DNA of 64,000 nucleotides, taken from positions 31,344,120-31,408,119 of the forward strand of contig OZ026520.1 in NCBI GenBank assembly GCA_964019695.1. The letters run 5' to 3'. Positions 45,120-57,144 of this stretch are shown in pieces. A model generated the notes under the pieces. The model searched no databases. It was not told where the DNA came from and worked only from the letters and a program-made list of their open reading frames with translations. The position numbers and the translations under genes were made by a program. Numbering within the stretch: position 1 is the first letter of the stretch; the number at the start of each line of letters is the position of its first letter. Source of the DNA: Loripinus fragilis (taxonomy: Eukaryota; Mollusca; Bivalvia; Lucinida; Lucinidae).

Positions 45120-47250
45120 GGATGCGTGGATCCAGAGGGGGTTAGGTGGTCCGCACCCTACCCCCCCCCCATCCCCCTAAAAAATCACATGTTCTATGGG
45201 TTTCTATAGAAATAAGCATTCCCCGCCACCCGAAAATAAACAAAAATACAGTTACCCCGCATCTAGTCAGACGCAACGCGGCCCGGTACAACTATTTTCT
45301 GGAATTTCAAATGTTCACAGGGGAAACACTTATGAGACTTTCAGTTTGCACCTACAAAACTCAATCCGTGACGGGGAAGTGGGCAATTACTTATTTCTAA
45401 CCGATGTGCGGATCCAGAGGGGGATAGGTGGTCCGGACACCCCCCCCCCCAAAAAAAAATAAAAATAAATAATAATCACAAGTTCTTTAAGTTTCGTTGG
45501 AAATAAGCATTTGCCCCCCCCCCCCCCCATCCCCGAAAAAAAAACACATGTTACCGACTGCGCCGGCCGGTAAACCTTCTGAGACTTTCAGAAAACTCAA
45601 TCCGTGACAGGGAAGTGGGCAATTACTTATTTCTTACCCATGCGCGAATCCAGAGAGGGATAGGTGGTCCGGACCCCCCCCCCCCCCGAAAAATCACAAG
45701 TTATATAGGTTTCTATAGAAATAAGGATTTGTACCCCCCCCCAACCCCCCCCCCCCCCCAAAAAAAAAAAAAAAATAATAATAAAAAGTTGCACCCCCCC
45801 CCCCCCCCCCGATAAATGTTTCGACCCTTTTGAACCGTAAAAAAATATAATATAGTTGCAAAAAATATCAAAAAATACCAAAAAGTTAACCCCAAAAATG
45901 GTCCGGGCCTACGTATGGTTGAAAATATCAGAGTACCCCCCCCCCCCTTTCTCACCCAGGTGCGAGTATGCTTGGAATTCGTGAACAATATCAGCGGACG
46001 TCATATTTTGTGTTTGGGGTCACTACACAGATAGCAAAGATACGTTGGGCCCACGTTGGTAGTTGGTGGAAATGTGGGCGTCGCCGCATACCAACCTTGT
46101 ATCAACATCGAACCGACGCAACAATGTCGACCATTCTCTCATTATTAAACACCACTATATTATTACAAAATCCTCTGTGCCTGTATTCTGAATAATGTGT
46201 TTGGTGTTAAAAGAAGTTTATGTTTCCGGAGCACATGACATTGGGCCAGCATTGCGAAGGAGATTTGTTTGATTTGATTCTTACGTCCCATCAACAATCT
46301 TTCAGTTATGTAGGGACGGGTCTTCATGGGTTGAACCGGTACTAAGCTATGATTAATGTGTCTTGCTCAAGGACACAACGCAGTGACGCCTGCGAGGCTC
46401 GAACCCGCGGCCCCTCTGTCTCATGTTCATTAAATAAGCCAGGTTACGAGGAAAACTATCCATGCGCGGATCCAGAGGGGGCCGGGGCTCCGGGCCCAGC
46501 ATAATCACAAAGCTATAGGATTTATTTAGCAATACTCGTCTGGATCCACTTGAAAATCTCAAAGGCAAGCCAGAATTCAATGTTGGGCCATTAATTCGGC
46601 CGCTAGCGAAACGCCATTGAAATTGGCCGATGATGATACACCTTGAAAGGTATTTGGATTCTCACCATAAAAAAGTTGTTAAAGATAAATTGGACTCCCT
46701 CTAACAACACTTCCTGGGTCCGTGCATGCCTGTGTCGGGGATTTCCGATCGGATGGGGGTTACTCTGATATTTCGTAGCCTTGTGGACTCGGACCTTTTT
46801 TAAGGAGGGGGTCTAACTTTTAATTTCAATAATTTTAGGGGGTTCAGATTGAATAAATATTTTATGGGATCTATGATAAAATTGTGGATATTTTAGGGGA
46901 GGGGGCGGGATGGTCATCATTCACAGTTAGGGAGCGTGGCGAAAAAGGAACGCATGTGCGCGACCCCCGTAATATGACTTTAAAGCATGTATAATATCAT
47001 GCGCGGATCCAGGAATTTTTGACAGGGGGGGGTCCAGATTGAGACGTTTTTTAGTCCTCAGCTTATTTTACAGAGGGGGGGGGGGGCAATGGTTTTATTG
47101 CAGAGAAAACTATACATTCCCAAGGATCCAGAGGGGGTCCAACATTTTCAGGGGAGGTCCATCCAAGGGGGGATACAAATGCTAATTGCTATCACAATAA
47201 CTTGTGATTTTTAGGAAGGGGGGGGGGGGGCTCCGGGGATCCATAGGTTG
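45120..47250. repeat. Poly-C/poly-G-rich dispersed repeat units
   Basis: The phrase GGATCCAGAGGGGG or a variant recurs at about 45129, 45413, 45647 (AATCCAGAGAGGGATAGG), 46469, 46986 and 47125. The first three copies are followed by a long C tract, A tract, AATCACAAGTTCT and TTTCTATAGAAATAAGCATT in a unit of about 235-285 bp. Runs of 9-18 C or G are common. Open frames here are proline or glycine runs and are not genes. Confidence 0.75.
46264..46440 (-). mobile_element. tRNA-derived SINE, reverse copy
   Basis: On the minus strand it contains GCGGGTTCGAGCC (B box), GCGTCACTGCGTTGTGTCC, TTGAGCAAGACACATTAATC, GGTTCAACCC and GGGACGTAAGAATCAAATC. It matches the + strand SINE at 60951-61148. The apparent protein-like frame through it is a shadow of the SINE. 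Confidence 0.85.
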
Positions 47251-47992
47251 TGCATTCTTCTAAGATCATTTTAAAGCTGTTTAAAAAAGAAAAACGGGGG
47301 TCACTTAAAACCTGGAAACACATCCTACCAGTAACAAAATCCACTTTAAGGCCAATTTCCTCGGGTGTGGTACTTTCAGGGGTGGCACTCTCTTTAAACA
47401 ATTGTGTTTTGCGTTGTGTTTTGCGTGTCTTTGTTGGTGTTTTTGAGAAGTTAATTCTCTTTTGTGGTCCAGAGAGAGGAGAGGAGCGCATCATTCTTTT
47501 AGTATTAGCACGCATCACTATCCTTGCATTTCGTTGGCACCCCTCATAAAAAAGTCTACATCTTTGATCGAGGTTCTGTAATTTCGAGTAACAGTTTCTA
47601 CACATAAGGCCTAAATGAAATATATGTGTGGTTCCTGTTTCATGCCAAGAAAATTCAGGGTAGGTAGGTAGGGAAATTATTAAATTTTGTTATAACATTT
47701 AACAAAGAAAATAGTGACAGAAATTGAAAAAGTGCCCATTTTTTCTCCAAAGACCATTTTATTGTTTAGGGTATATAGGGTTAAAAAATTAGGGTAGGTA
47801 GGCAACAGGAACCACACATATATTTCATTTAAGCCTAACGCCACTCTCTACATTAATGCCCCCGTATTTGGCGAGCAATGCTTTGGCGTTGATGTCTGAT
47901 CTTTTTGTGGATTCGATCCTTCGGACCTCTTGTGTGCTCTTTCCACAGACCATGCAGACACGCTCTGCAGGGTGCAGATTTTTGTTTTACGG
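47192..47992 (-). pseudogene. Zinc-binding (CxxC) ORF interrupted by a MITE
   Basis: Reading from about 47990 downwards, a frame without its own early ATG codes ERVCMVCGKSTQEVRRIE and ALLAKYGGINVESG. It is then broken by a 228-bp MITE. Beyond the MITE the same frame continues as MCRNCYSKLQNLDQRC and a basic region to 47192. The two CxxC pairs on either side of the MITE look like one zinc-binding module. This resembles N-terminal regions of large transposon-associated proteins in molluscs, but I cannot name the family. The far C-terminal residues run into the poly-C repeat, so the rest is lost. Confidence 0.6.
47608..47835. mobile_element. Harbinger-like MITE, 228 bp, TAA duplication
   Basis: The ends GGCCTAAATGAAATATATG and the near-complement CATATATTTCATTTAAGCC, extending through GGTTCCTGTT, make an inverted repeat of about 32 bp. 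TAA flanks both sides (47605-47607 and 47836-47838). GGCC-type ends with a three-base TAA duplication fit PIF/Harbinger. No coding sequence lies inside. Confidence 0.85.
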
Positions 47993-48365
47993 GAGTTCTA
48001 TACATTTCTATCCCATGCTGTAGCCACGATGATCCACGGATGTATTAGTTTGTCTTCCTGGTGTCTCTTGATGGTTGTGTGTCTCTTCCTTGCAGTGCCA
48101 TGGGGTTGTCTGCTGTTTGTGATTGTGGTATTTCCTGATCATGCTCACATACTATTTTTAGGTAGTGAATACCCTTTAAACCTTCTTTACATGAACCACA
48201 AGACTGGTGACCTTGAAACATGGTTTGCATCATTGGATAGTAAGTGAGTATGAGCTGGCCCACCCAGTCCACTTTCTGTGCCTTTTATATAGTAAAAAAT
48301 TTAATTGAATTTGGTTCACACTGGATTCATATAATACCTGGCCTATTTATGAACTTTTTCAACAC

Positions 48366-48770
48366 CGACGCTCTTTCTGGAGCATGCGCAGGTTCTCTAC
48401 TTGAAAAAATACCATATGCGGAAGAAAAAAAAATCAGGTGTGTGGGATTCGATCTCTAGACCCTTACCTCGTTAATCTAAAGCGCTACCACTAGCGCTAT
48501 TTGGACAGGTATCGTCCCTTGATTACATCAAAATCTAACTACATGAAAAAATTATTAAAATCGAAATTACCAATAACAGCAATATTTGAAAGGCTTCGTA
48601 TCGAAAAGAAAGTGCGGCAAATCTTCTCAGTTTTCAGTACATGTTCATTTCTCATTTTGAAGTGCGAAATTGACCCAGGATGTAAACAGATGCTCTTTCT
48701 GGAGCATGCGCAGTCGGATGAGTGGGATTCTCTACTGGTAAAAAATTACTAGTTACCAAACGTAATATGC
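48366..48770. repeat. tRNA-like segment and short direct repeats
   Basis: GCTCTTTCTGGAGCATGCGCAG occurs at about 48370 and again at about 48691. Between them, on the minus strand at about 48440-48508, AGCGCTAGTGGTAGCGC and GATCGAATCCC resemble tRNA A and B boxes. The fold was not convincing as a tRNA gene, so it is probably a SINE-type remnant. Confidence 0.45.
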
Positions 48771-49058
48771 GTAGCGGAAGTGGAGCTTTATCAACGTGGG
48801 GAACCAATCTAACATTGCGTTGTAAGGGAAACAACCCAAGTATAATGTATTAAATTATCGCAACGCAGTCACATTTTGTTTGCTTCTAAAAAAGGTTGTA
48901 GTTGTTCGCCGTACCTTGACATGCCATGTAGGCGGAGCCAAGTAATTATTACTACACATCATTTTTTCGTTGGGGCAGTCGGGGGTGGGGTCGTAAAAAG
49001 ACTTTTTTCTTCGTTTTTTTTATTGAAACATCACTGGAAGGTATATAATATACAGAAT

Positions 49059-49205
49059 AGTAAACTGTGTTTCTGTGATATGAAAATTATGTCACTCAGG
49101 AATGGTGGTGACCCGATAAACAACTCTTCCTGGGGAGTCGTTGTTTGCTGAGTCACCACCATTCCTTCCTGGCATAATTTTCATATCACAGAAACACAGT
49201 TTACT
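49059..49205. repeat. Foldback element with arms of about 55 bp
   Basis: The left arm AGTAAACTGTGTTTCTGTGA... (49059-49113) and the right arm ending ...TCACAGAAACACAGTTTACT (49151-49205) are near-perfect reverse complements, including ATATGAAAATTATG and GGAATGGTGGTGAC. The spacer is about 37 bp. This is a MITE-like or foldback repeat. Confidence 0.9.
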
Positions 49206-50279
49206 TTTCTCTCTGTATTGCAATCCTTATATTTACATTTTATATCATCAATCATGTCGTACAATCTTACACCCAGCCCCGCTTGTTACCCTTTTAAAAT
49301 GATTTATTGTATTTGTAATGGGTGTTGGAACAGCCAGCCAGCGAAACTCTTGTACACAACGTCATGGCGATACGCTAATTACGTCATGGTGATACGACAA
49401 TTACGTCACACAAACAGATAAGAAGAGCCAGTCATTGGCTGACGTTAACGTTAGTTCGCCCAAGGCACTTTTCAGATCACGTGATTGTTCAATGTTTTGC
49501 ATTAAATAATGCAAACACCTGGAATGTTACGTTTAATCTAAGGCAACTACAATGGAAATGTAAATATATAGTTATTAATCTGTTAAGTAAATACGTCATC
49601 GAAAATATCAGACATTCTTGAAAATACGATTTCAACATTGTTTCCTTGGTAACAGTTAACGTAGTGGTTATAGACAGATTACATGAACAGATATCAGTCG
49701 AAATATGTATAAATATATCTACACCTGTTGCCATGGTAACCACCAAAATTGCGCCGTCCATGCATGTTTGCTTAGTCTTCTAATGTTGCCTAGTAAGACA
49801 AGCTGATGATACATGTAATTACCACCTCGAAAATGTTGCATTTTAACAGCCAAAGGGACATGCCAGGTATGTAAAAGGTTTCATAAGTCTTGCATGTATA
49901 TTCTCTGCGCTATAGAGAAAGTCTCATTTTTATTGGATGACCCATTATGTATAAGGAAACCCAACCCAAATAACTATTTTTATGAAGCTTGGTTAAAATT
50001 GGCCCCTTGTATTCTGTAGAGCATTTATGGAAAGTAAATTATAGACAGAAAGACTTATGACAGACATTCGATGATCAAAATACATCACTTTGTGCTCAAA
50101 TGAGCTGGCTTAAATAATGACTGTTCAAAATGCCGAAAAAGTGACATAAATTTTGATAATTATATTGCAAAACTTAAAAAATTTTGAAAAAAGGGAACTC
50201 ATGGTTTGCTGTGATGAAACCTCTCTGTGATTCTGACACTAGAGAAGCAATTGGAACTGCCTCGGCCAATTCCGTGAAA
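49206..50279. other. Non-coding stretch
   Basis: No recognisable gene, RNA or defined repeat. Short open frames have no domain. Confidence 0.4.
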
Positions 50280-50465
50280 TTCCTTAGAATCAGACCACGG
50301 ATGTACATCTACGATCTACTTTGATAACGCGAGTGATAACATGACGCTAACGTTATATAACGTGACGCTGACGTCACGGAAACCATATTAACAAAATAAC
50401 AAGTGAGATTGCAGCAAAACAAACGGTTAAAATGAAGTTTATGTTTTTTTCAATAAAATATTTTC
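50280..50465 (-). repeat. Dispersed repeat, copy 2 of an inverted pair
   Basis: The reverse complement of this stretch matches 19770-19990 (for example CAGACCACGGATGTACATC, GTTATATAACGT and TGACGTCACGGAAACC here). Confidence 0.8.
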
Positions 50466-50769
50466 CATAGTCCAGTTCTGGCTAAGAAAATAAGCTTTAT
50501 GGTACATTGTACTACGCGTATTGCTCCTTATGATAGAGCAAAAAACTTGCAAAAAGGTCGCTTAGTTAATTTATTAAACTCGCCAAAATATTTTCGTTTT
50601 TCGCCACAAAATCTGACACCTTTATATGCAGGTATATTTTAAGAAATGCAACCATTGCTATTACAGATGCATCTGAGCATTGTCATATTAAGAAATGACG
50701 TACATAGTGAACATGCATTTCAAATGGAATCATTATTTGTCAGGTTCTGTAATATCATATCAGGTATTG

Positions 50770-50830
50770 ACACACAATAAAAGAGGGCCAAGTTACCCTG
50801 TTTCGCTCACCTGAGTTTTGTTTAAAACCT
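50770..50830 (+). repeat. AAGAGGGCC...GCTCACCTGAG repeat end
   Basis: AAAGAGGGCCAAG followed by TTCGCTCACCTGAG resembles the end of a repeat I recall from bivalve genomes. The complementary form (CAGGTGAGCAACCCAAGG, GGGCCCTCTTGTTTTT) is at 62650-62688. Confidence 0.5.
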
Positions 50831-51814
50831 CTAATCTATATGTATCTATTGAACAGTAGCCAGGCTCCTGGTGGGGTCACTTTTGTACCCGGACTTCTTT
50901 TTTGAGCAAATTATATATGATCCATTGGGTGATGTAACATATTAAATATCAGGGCTTTAAAGCTAATGGTTTCCAACAAGAGGATTTTTTATGTTTTCAT
51001 TTTGTGAGTCAATGTAAATTCTGTGACCTCCAGGATGAGGCCATTTTGACCACATCAACACAATTTGAATACACTTGGTAGAGTACCACTAGGTGATGTA
51101 ACGTATCAAACATTAATTTTGTGCATTTTGTTTTACTTGCAAAAATATTTTCAATGTTTTCTCTATATAACCTATTGATAGAGCAAAAATCCGGCAAATT
51201 TTAAGTCGCTCAGTTGAGGCGGAACCTCTTCCTACCTATAAAATAGGAGCGTGATATATCAATGGAGAGTTTTTAAACTGTACATTATGGAACCACTGGA
51301 ATTATTTTTCAAAACAGGGACAGTGACTCATTATTAGGTTTCGAAGAAGAGCACCCTAATTCAAAGAATCATACATGTAGCATCTGCAATAAGCAAAAGT
51401 TTGCTGGGTGAAAAGAAATGCAAACATCGCAAACCTTTTCAAAATTATAAACAGTTAGGATGTATATTTAACTAAATAAGCTATGCATTAAACAGATAGG
51501 CCTATTTTAATGTAATACATATGAATAACATCTGCAGAATGTAAGTACTGAATTTATCATTTTGACATCATTATTAGTACCATGATAACATTAATTTTAA
51601 TCTATTGTCTTCATTTTACACCAATTGCCAGTACATACGAACTGAAAGCATTCCTAATCTTATATCCATCAGCTCATTAAAACAATAGCAGTTTTACCTT
51701 TTGGTATTAGAAACAGCATGTAATTTGTGACCACTAAATGTCCTCCTAAATCTGTTTTAAAACTGACTATGTTAGTGCTATAACAAGAACTTGTCATGTA
51801 ACTCTATGCCTCGA

Positions 51815-52470
51815 TGTTCATATTTGGCATAATACTTGCCTATGGTGTGTACATGACAAGAAAGGTTTCAAATTATCAATATAACCTCGGAATCAAAGGT
51901 CAAGGTCAAATTTAGTCAAAATATGAAATATGACTCGTAACCTGAACTCCTCTTTCATTTCTATGACCCAGGGCGTTCATATATGGTATAATGATTGTCT
52001 ATGGTGTGTAGATTACAATATAGGTTTCCTCTCACCGCTTTGTCATTAGATTCAAAAGACAAGATCAAATATACTTACAATCAATTAATTGCTTGCTACG
52101 CGAACTCCTCTTTCATTTTTGACACAGGATGTTCACACTTAGCACAATTATTGCTTATGGTCTGTAGATTACAAAGAACGTTACATATCACTGTTATGGT
52201 CCTGGAGTCAAAGGTTAATGAGAATCTGTATTATATTGTATGTTTGTGACAGCGGTGCTTCATATTGTGTACAATAATTGCCAATATGACATTTGAGCCA
52301 GAAGAATAATTAAAATAATTAGATTCTGGTTGTATGGCTTGTAAAGCAATTATCTTTAACATATTTTGTTGTAGATGGTTCATATTTTGCACACTGATTG
52401 CCTTAGGTGTGTTTTGTCAATACTAGCTTCTGACTGCCGATATGACCTTTGTACCAAAGTTCAAGGTCAA
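51815..52470 (+). repeat. Degenerate tandem repeat, period about 115-160 bp
   Basis: GTTCATATTTGGCATAATAC, TTGCCTATGGTGTGTA and AATCAAAGGTCAAGGTCAAA recur from about 51818, 51974, 52129, 52259 and 52377 with growing divergence. The open frame at 51995-52249 is a by-product of the repeat. Confidence 0.75.
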
Positions 52471-53256
52471 ACTACTTAAAAACCTACACTTTAAACCCTC
52501 AAAGTGGTACTACTCACTAATGTATTTATGACTCTCCCTAGGTTTTATGCTAGGCAGACCAAAGGATGGATTATGAACTCCCTGTATGGGGTAATAAAGA
52601 GGTCCTAAAAGGGTTTATGTATTTTCTGATAAAATATTAAAGTTTATCTAGGTGAACCTAATCAGGCGGTAAGTCCCCTCTTTGAGCTGTCTTAGTCCGG
52701 TGAGATATTGAAATACACTTGGATGTGTAATAATCTGTTCCTTAGCAGCTAATTTGCTGATGACCACTCATAAACCAAAATGTAGACTTTTAAAATATGT
52801 CTATATGGCATGTAAGGCGTACTGTTTTGGAAGAGATGTATAAGTGATCATATTTGTGACACTGGCTGTATATGGTTTTAAAATGAGGTTTTGGATTGTT
52901 GATATGACCTTCGAGACAAAAAAACAAGGTATAAAGATCATAATCAAACTGTGTGTTGTCCCCCCCCCCCCCACACACACACATCGATTGGCCACATTCT
53001 AGTTATTTTTATCATTGACTGTGCTTTTATTTCTTTGTATGTTCATGTTTTAGCTCACCTGAACCAAAGGCTCAATGTGAGCTATCATAAACACTGGATG
53101 TCCTTCATCCATTGTCAACAATTGTTTCAAAGGAAATCTTCTCCTAAACTGCTAGCTGGATTTTAACCAAGCTTTGCTCGAATGATTGCATAGCCTAGTA
53201 GACCTCTACCAAGTTTGTTCAAATTATATCCATGTGGTTAAATGGCTGATCTCTTG

Positions 53257-53360
53257 GTACTCTTGTGAGTGACGATTTCTTGTGTTTTGTCACTTTCAAA
53301 TATGGTGTCTCGGGTAAGGTGAGGTACTTGATTGTATCGATTCTTTGTTTGTTTCTTTAC
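53257..53360 (+). repeat. Penelope-like 3' tail, diverged dispersed copy
   Basis: TTTGTCACTTTC, GGTACTTGATTGTATCGATTC and the closing TTTACTTTTA match the 3' end of the element at 57145-58680. Confidence 0.6.
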
Positions 53361-53815
53361 TTTTATCTTGAGATAACATAGATCAAATATTCTTATTTAA
53401 AACGACAAGGCCTAGTGCCTTGACATTTGGTATGTAGCATCACCTAGTACGCCTCTACCAATTGTATTCAAGTTGAAGCACTGGGACTAAAAATGGGCCC
53501 GCCCATGCAAGGTCACATGTTCATACAGGAATCTATTGGAAAAATTTAAAGAAATCTTCGTGTCTGACACCACAAGGCGTTAGGCTGGGGCCCAGGGTGA
53601 GAAAAATAAAAAAATGGTTACCCGGAAAGTAGCAAAGATCGTTATAGTATAAATTTGAAGAAGTATAATTAAGGAATAAAGAAACGCAGCAGACAAAAAT
53701 AGAATTTTTGGGTGTTTAAATGACGGTTTGGTGAAATCTCTTTTAATAATTTCTTATTGAGTATTTATAGCATGTGATGAAATACCAAAACGTCATTTTA
53801 ACGCTACATTTTACG

Positions 53816-54259
53816 CTACAAGAAGAAAACATATGAAAACGTAAAATGTGACGTTAACGTCAGAATAAAGAGCAAGAAACCGCGTCTTTTCCATGTTTGG
53901 TTATTTGGCGTCGACTTGACAATATGCAAATTAAACACACGTCCAATCATATTCGTAATGCAGTCAAATATTGCGTCAAAACCCTCTACTTGGATGGCAA
54001 GATACACAATGGTAGTGAATAAACGATAAACGTCACTTAGAGCCGTCGGGTTTGGGTCGCTGGTGAATATACGGGATAAGATAAACCTATAGACATCAGA
54101 ACATGCTTTCTTGGGAAAAACTGGCTTTACAGATACCTTAGAAATACGCTGGTAATAAACTTGCATTGACGTGAGCCAATCAAAACACGTAATAATGCAA
54201 GAGAAAACATCTGATAACATGCTAAGAGTAGTGAACCCCATCTGCTCAGGGAGTGACAT
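53816..54259 (-). CDS. Unrecognised 147-residue open frame
   Basis: One of the longer uninterrupted frames outside mobile elements. It starts MSLPEQMGFTTLSMLSDVFS and ends in a hydrophobic stretch (FLLFILTLTSHFTFSYVFFL). It has several hydrophobic helices but no motif I recognise and no visible splice or promoter context. A hairpin (about 53792-53870, with TACATTTTACG / CGTAAAATGT) overlaps its 3' end, so it could belong to a mobile element. A chance frame is possible. Confidence 0.25.
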   Translation of the reverse strand: MSLPEQMGFTTLSMLSDVFSCIITCFDWLTSMQVYYQRISKVSVKPVFPKKACSDVYRFILSRIFTSDPNPTALSDVYRLFTTIVYLAIQVEGFDAIFDCITNMIGRVFNLHIVKSTPNNQTWKRRGFLLFILTLTSHFTFSYVFFL

Positions 54260-55223
54260 TCCCTATATATCTTTGTATAGCGGCCATCTTTGATTTGGTG
54301 GAGACGATTGGAAAAATCGATACTCATAGCAGACGAATACTCTATGAATAGGGACCGGGTTACACTAAAGAAATGACCCTTTATGTCTTTTGATTTACAT
54401 ATAATAGGGGGCATTGTGTTTACACTTAATAGGAATAATGATAAAAATTCAAATCAGTTTAGATGTATTTATTGAATTAAACACTTTATTATTGTACAAC
54501 TTTATGGTATATAGCCTTTTGTCCACTTAAAATATATGAGCGCCGATCTGAGAAAAGGGTCCTTAAGGCATTTCAACTATTATTACGTAATAGACATTTG
54601 AAAAATGCCCAAAATGAAAAAAAATAACATGCTTTTAAAGTACCACAAAAATGGTTCTATAGCTTGATGTAATAAAAGTATCTAATGTTTCTGATTATAT
54701 TTAAGGTTTTGTATGTTGCCTGTTGCCATGGCAACATTAAGACCATAGCACCTGCATGGGCCCAAAATGAAGGTTGGGTCACTTTAAATGCCTACAATAC
54801 CACTTAAAAAGTTAAAATTCGTACAATTTCTTTTGCATCCACTTTAAACCATTGATAAAGCATGAAACTGCATTATATTTGCTAGATAGTTATACCGAGT
54901 CGACTATAATCAACGAGCAACTGGAGACCAGCATTCTGACGTCATAATAGCCTTAACGTGCTTCTTGACGTCGCGTTCAAAACCTGATTACAAACGCTTA
55001 TTCAAACCTCCATATATTCGTCAATTTTGAAGATAATTGCTTCAAAGTTTCGAAAAATGCTCTTAAGTAGTAGTACTTTGCATACGCATCATAAGTTTGA
55101 TTTGGATTTATATAGCCATAGGGTACCTTTTGTCATATCCTGGCCCATATACATGTGTGAAATTAAGTATAAATTAACTTATTAGGTTGAGAAGAATATC
55201 TGTTCAAGAAAACACTGACTCTA

Positions 55224-55409
55224 CTAGTAGCCATAGGGGAACGACACAAAGTTTTCTCTTCTGACTCTCTTGTCAAAAACAAGGCGATAGTCTTTATTTT
55301 GTGACATAGTAATAAATTTGGCATTGTTTCTTTCCCTAGAAATTTTGTTAGCATCTACAATTTTCACTTTTTCATCTTGGTCATTTGTAACAAAACGTTT
55401 AAGAGTCAT
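55224..55409 (-). CDS. Small unrecognised ORF, possibly the end of a decayed element protein
   Basis: Sixty-one residues, starting MTLKRFVTNDQDEKVKIVDA and ending NFVSFPYGY. The composition is protein-like and the FDKRVRRENF stretch feels familiar from repeated short proteins in bivalve genomes, but I cannot name a family. No neighbouring fragment extends it clearly. Confidence 0.3.
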   Translation of the reverse strand: MTLKRFVTNDQDEKVKIVDANKISRERNNAKFITMSQNKDYRLVFDKRVRRENFVSFPYGY

Positions 55410-57144
55410 TATCTGAGAGCGTCAAAATCAGTTGGAAATAGAAAAAATAGATTTTCTTGAAATTTTGCCCATTTTTAACTTCTGTCCAGAGATAAACAAA
55501 AATGCATATTTTTTTTCAGTTTTTCACTTTGGTTTCCATGGCAACCACGATTTTCTATTTTTAGCATTTTCAGCAATATTTTGAGCTAAAAATTACAATA
55601 TTTTGGACTACCCTACCCAAGAGGCAATGTGGCAAATGTTTGTGTTTGTGCTTTCAAACAACAAACATGACTAATTACTTTACCCTCATACTGATTTTGT
55701 TACTTTTCCATTTCCATGGTAACACGTGCTATGATGGGTATTTTTACATGCTATTATGCATTTTACAATGCACTAAAAATTGGCAATTTTCAATATCATT
55801 TTTCTAAAAATTTCTACATCAGATTTTTTTGTTTTTCTCTCAATTAGTTAACTGATACCTATATTTTACCATAATGAAAAATTGGGATCGGGTTATTTTT
55901 TATTTTGAAATAAATTTTATTTGAAGTTTTTTACTTTCGAAGCAAAAATATTATGTTTTTAGATGAACAAAATGATTATTATCTTTTGTATTTTATCTAA
56001 GTAGTGATTATCTGTCACAAAAAAGTACCGTTTCACACAACCATCGTGTAGCAATTCTAAATAATACTTTAAATTGTGGTTTAATGCTTATAATGGTATA
56101 ATATTAGGGATCAAAGTACCCCACCCACTAATGTTAAATGTAAAATTAAATGCTATTTTGCTTAAAACTGGACATTTCAAACAAATTTTATGACAACAGG
56201 AAGTTTTAATTGATAAAATAAATTTCCCAGGATTGTTTTTTAAATTTTGGTGTATCTAACAATCTGGTTGCTATGGTAACTATCCAAAGTAATGTTACCT
56301 TAACAATGACCATATAACTCCGTTATCATGCATAACTTGATATAAATACCTTTTTCATTTATGTTATGTCATTGATTTGAGGAGCAAATGGATGTGTAAC
56401 ATATTGTTCTCTCACATTCTTAGTTAAACCTCATTAAAAGCATGGTTGTCCATGGCATTTGGGTCATTTTATTCCTATGGAAGCTAAAAAAGTTTCCATA
56501 TTCAACTAGAAAATAACCAAACAAATGATATATTTATTACATAACATAACTTTAAGATGTCATATATAAACTACATTATTGCAAACTAACTATCGTAAAC
56601 ATAAAAAGGGTAGAAACAGGAATTCTATATAATCCAGTCTTGACCTTAGATTTAGGTACTTGTTACCCCACCCACTTATACAACATATGAAAACCCTTGT
56701 TTATGTATATAGCTTTCTTGAAATAAAACATATTTTATATATTATAGAAATTGAACTGTTACAAAGATAATTGTACATGTATATGGTCAATTAAAATTTG
56801 GTGTTGAAAACAAAAACATTGTTGCTATGGTAACTGGTGGAAAACTATGCCTGGTCGTGCCTTAGCAACGACAAAAAACTTCGAAAAATCGTCATTTTTT
56901 TTTATTCTCAATGTTTTCACAATCAATTTTTGTGGCTTGGAATAGAATCTTAACCCATCCCACCCCCTAAACATTGTGTCACTTTGAATTAAGAGCTTGC
57001 AAATATAGGTTTGACATTGAAAATGAGCTTCTCTACATCTTCCAGGCTCTAATTTACTCCACCCATCGATTTAAAAAGGTACAAATAAATTGAAATTTTG
57101 ACCAAAAAGGCAGATTTGAAAAATGACAACATACGATGTTTTTA

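Noticed and set aside
45615..45988. Proline- or glycine-rich open frames
   Set aside because: They are produced by homopolymer C/G runs in repeat units and overlap on both strands.
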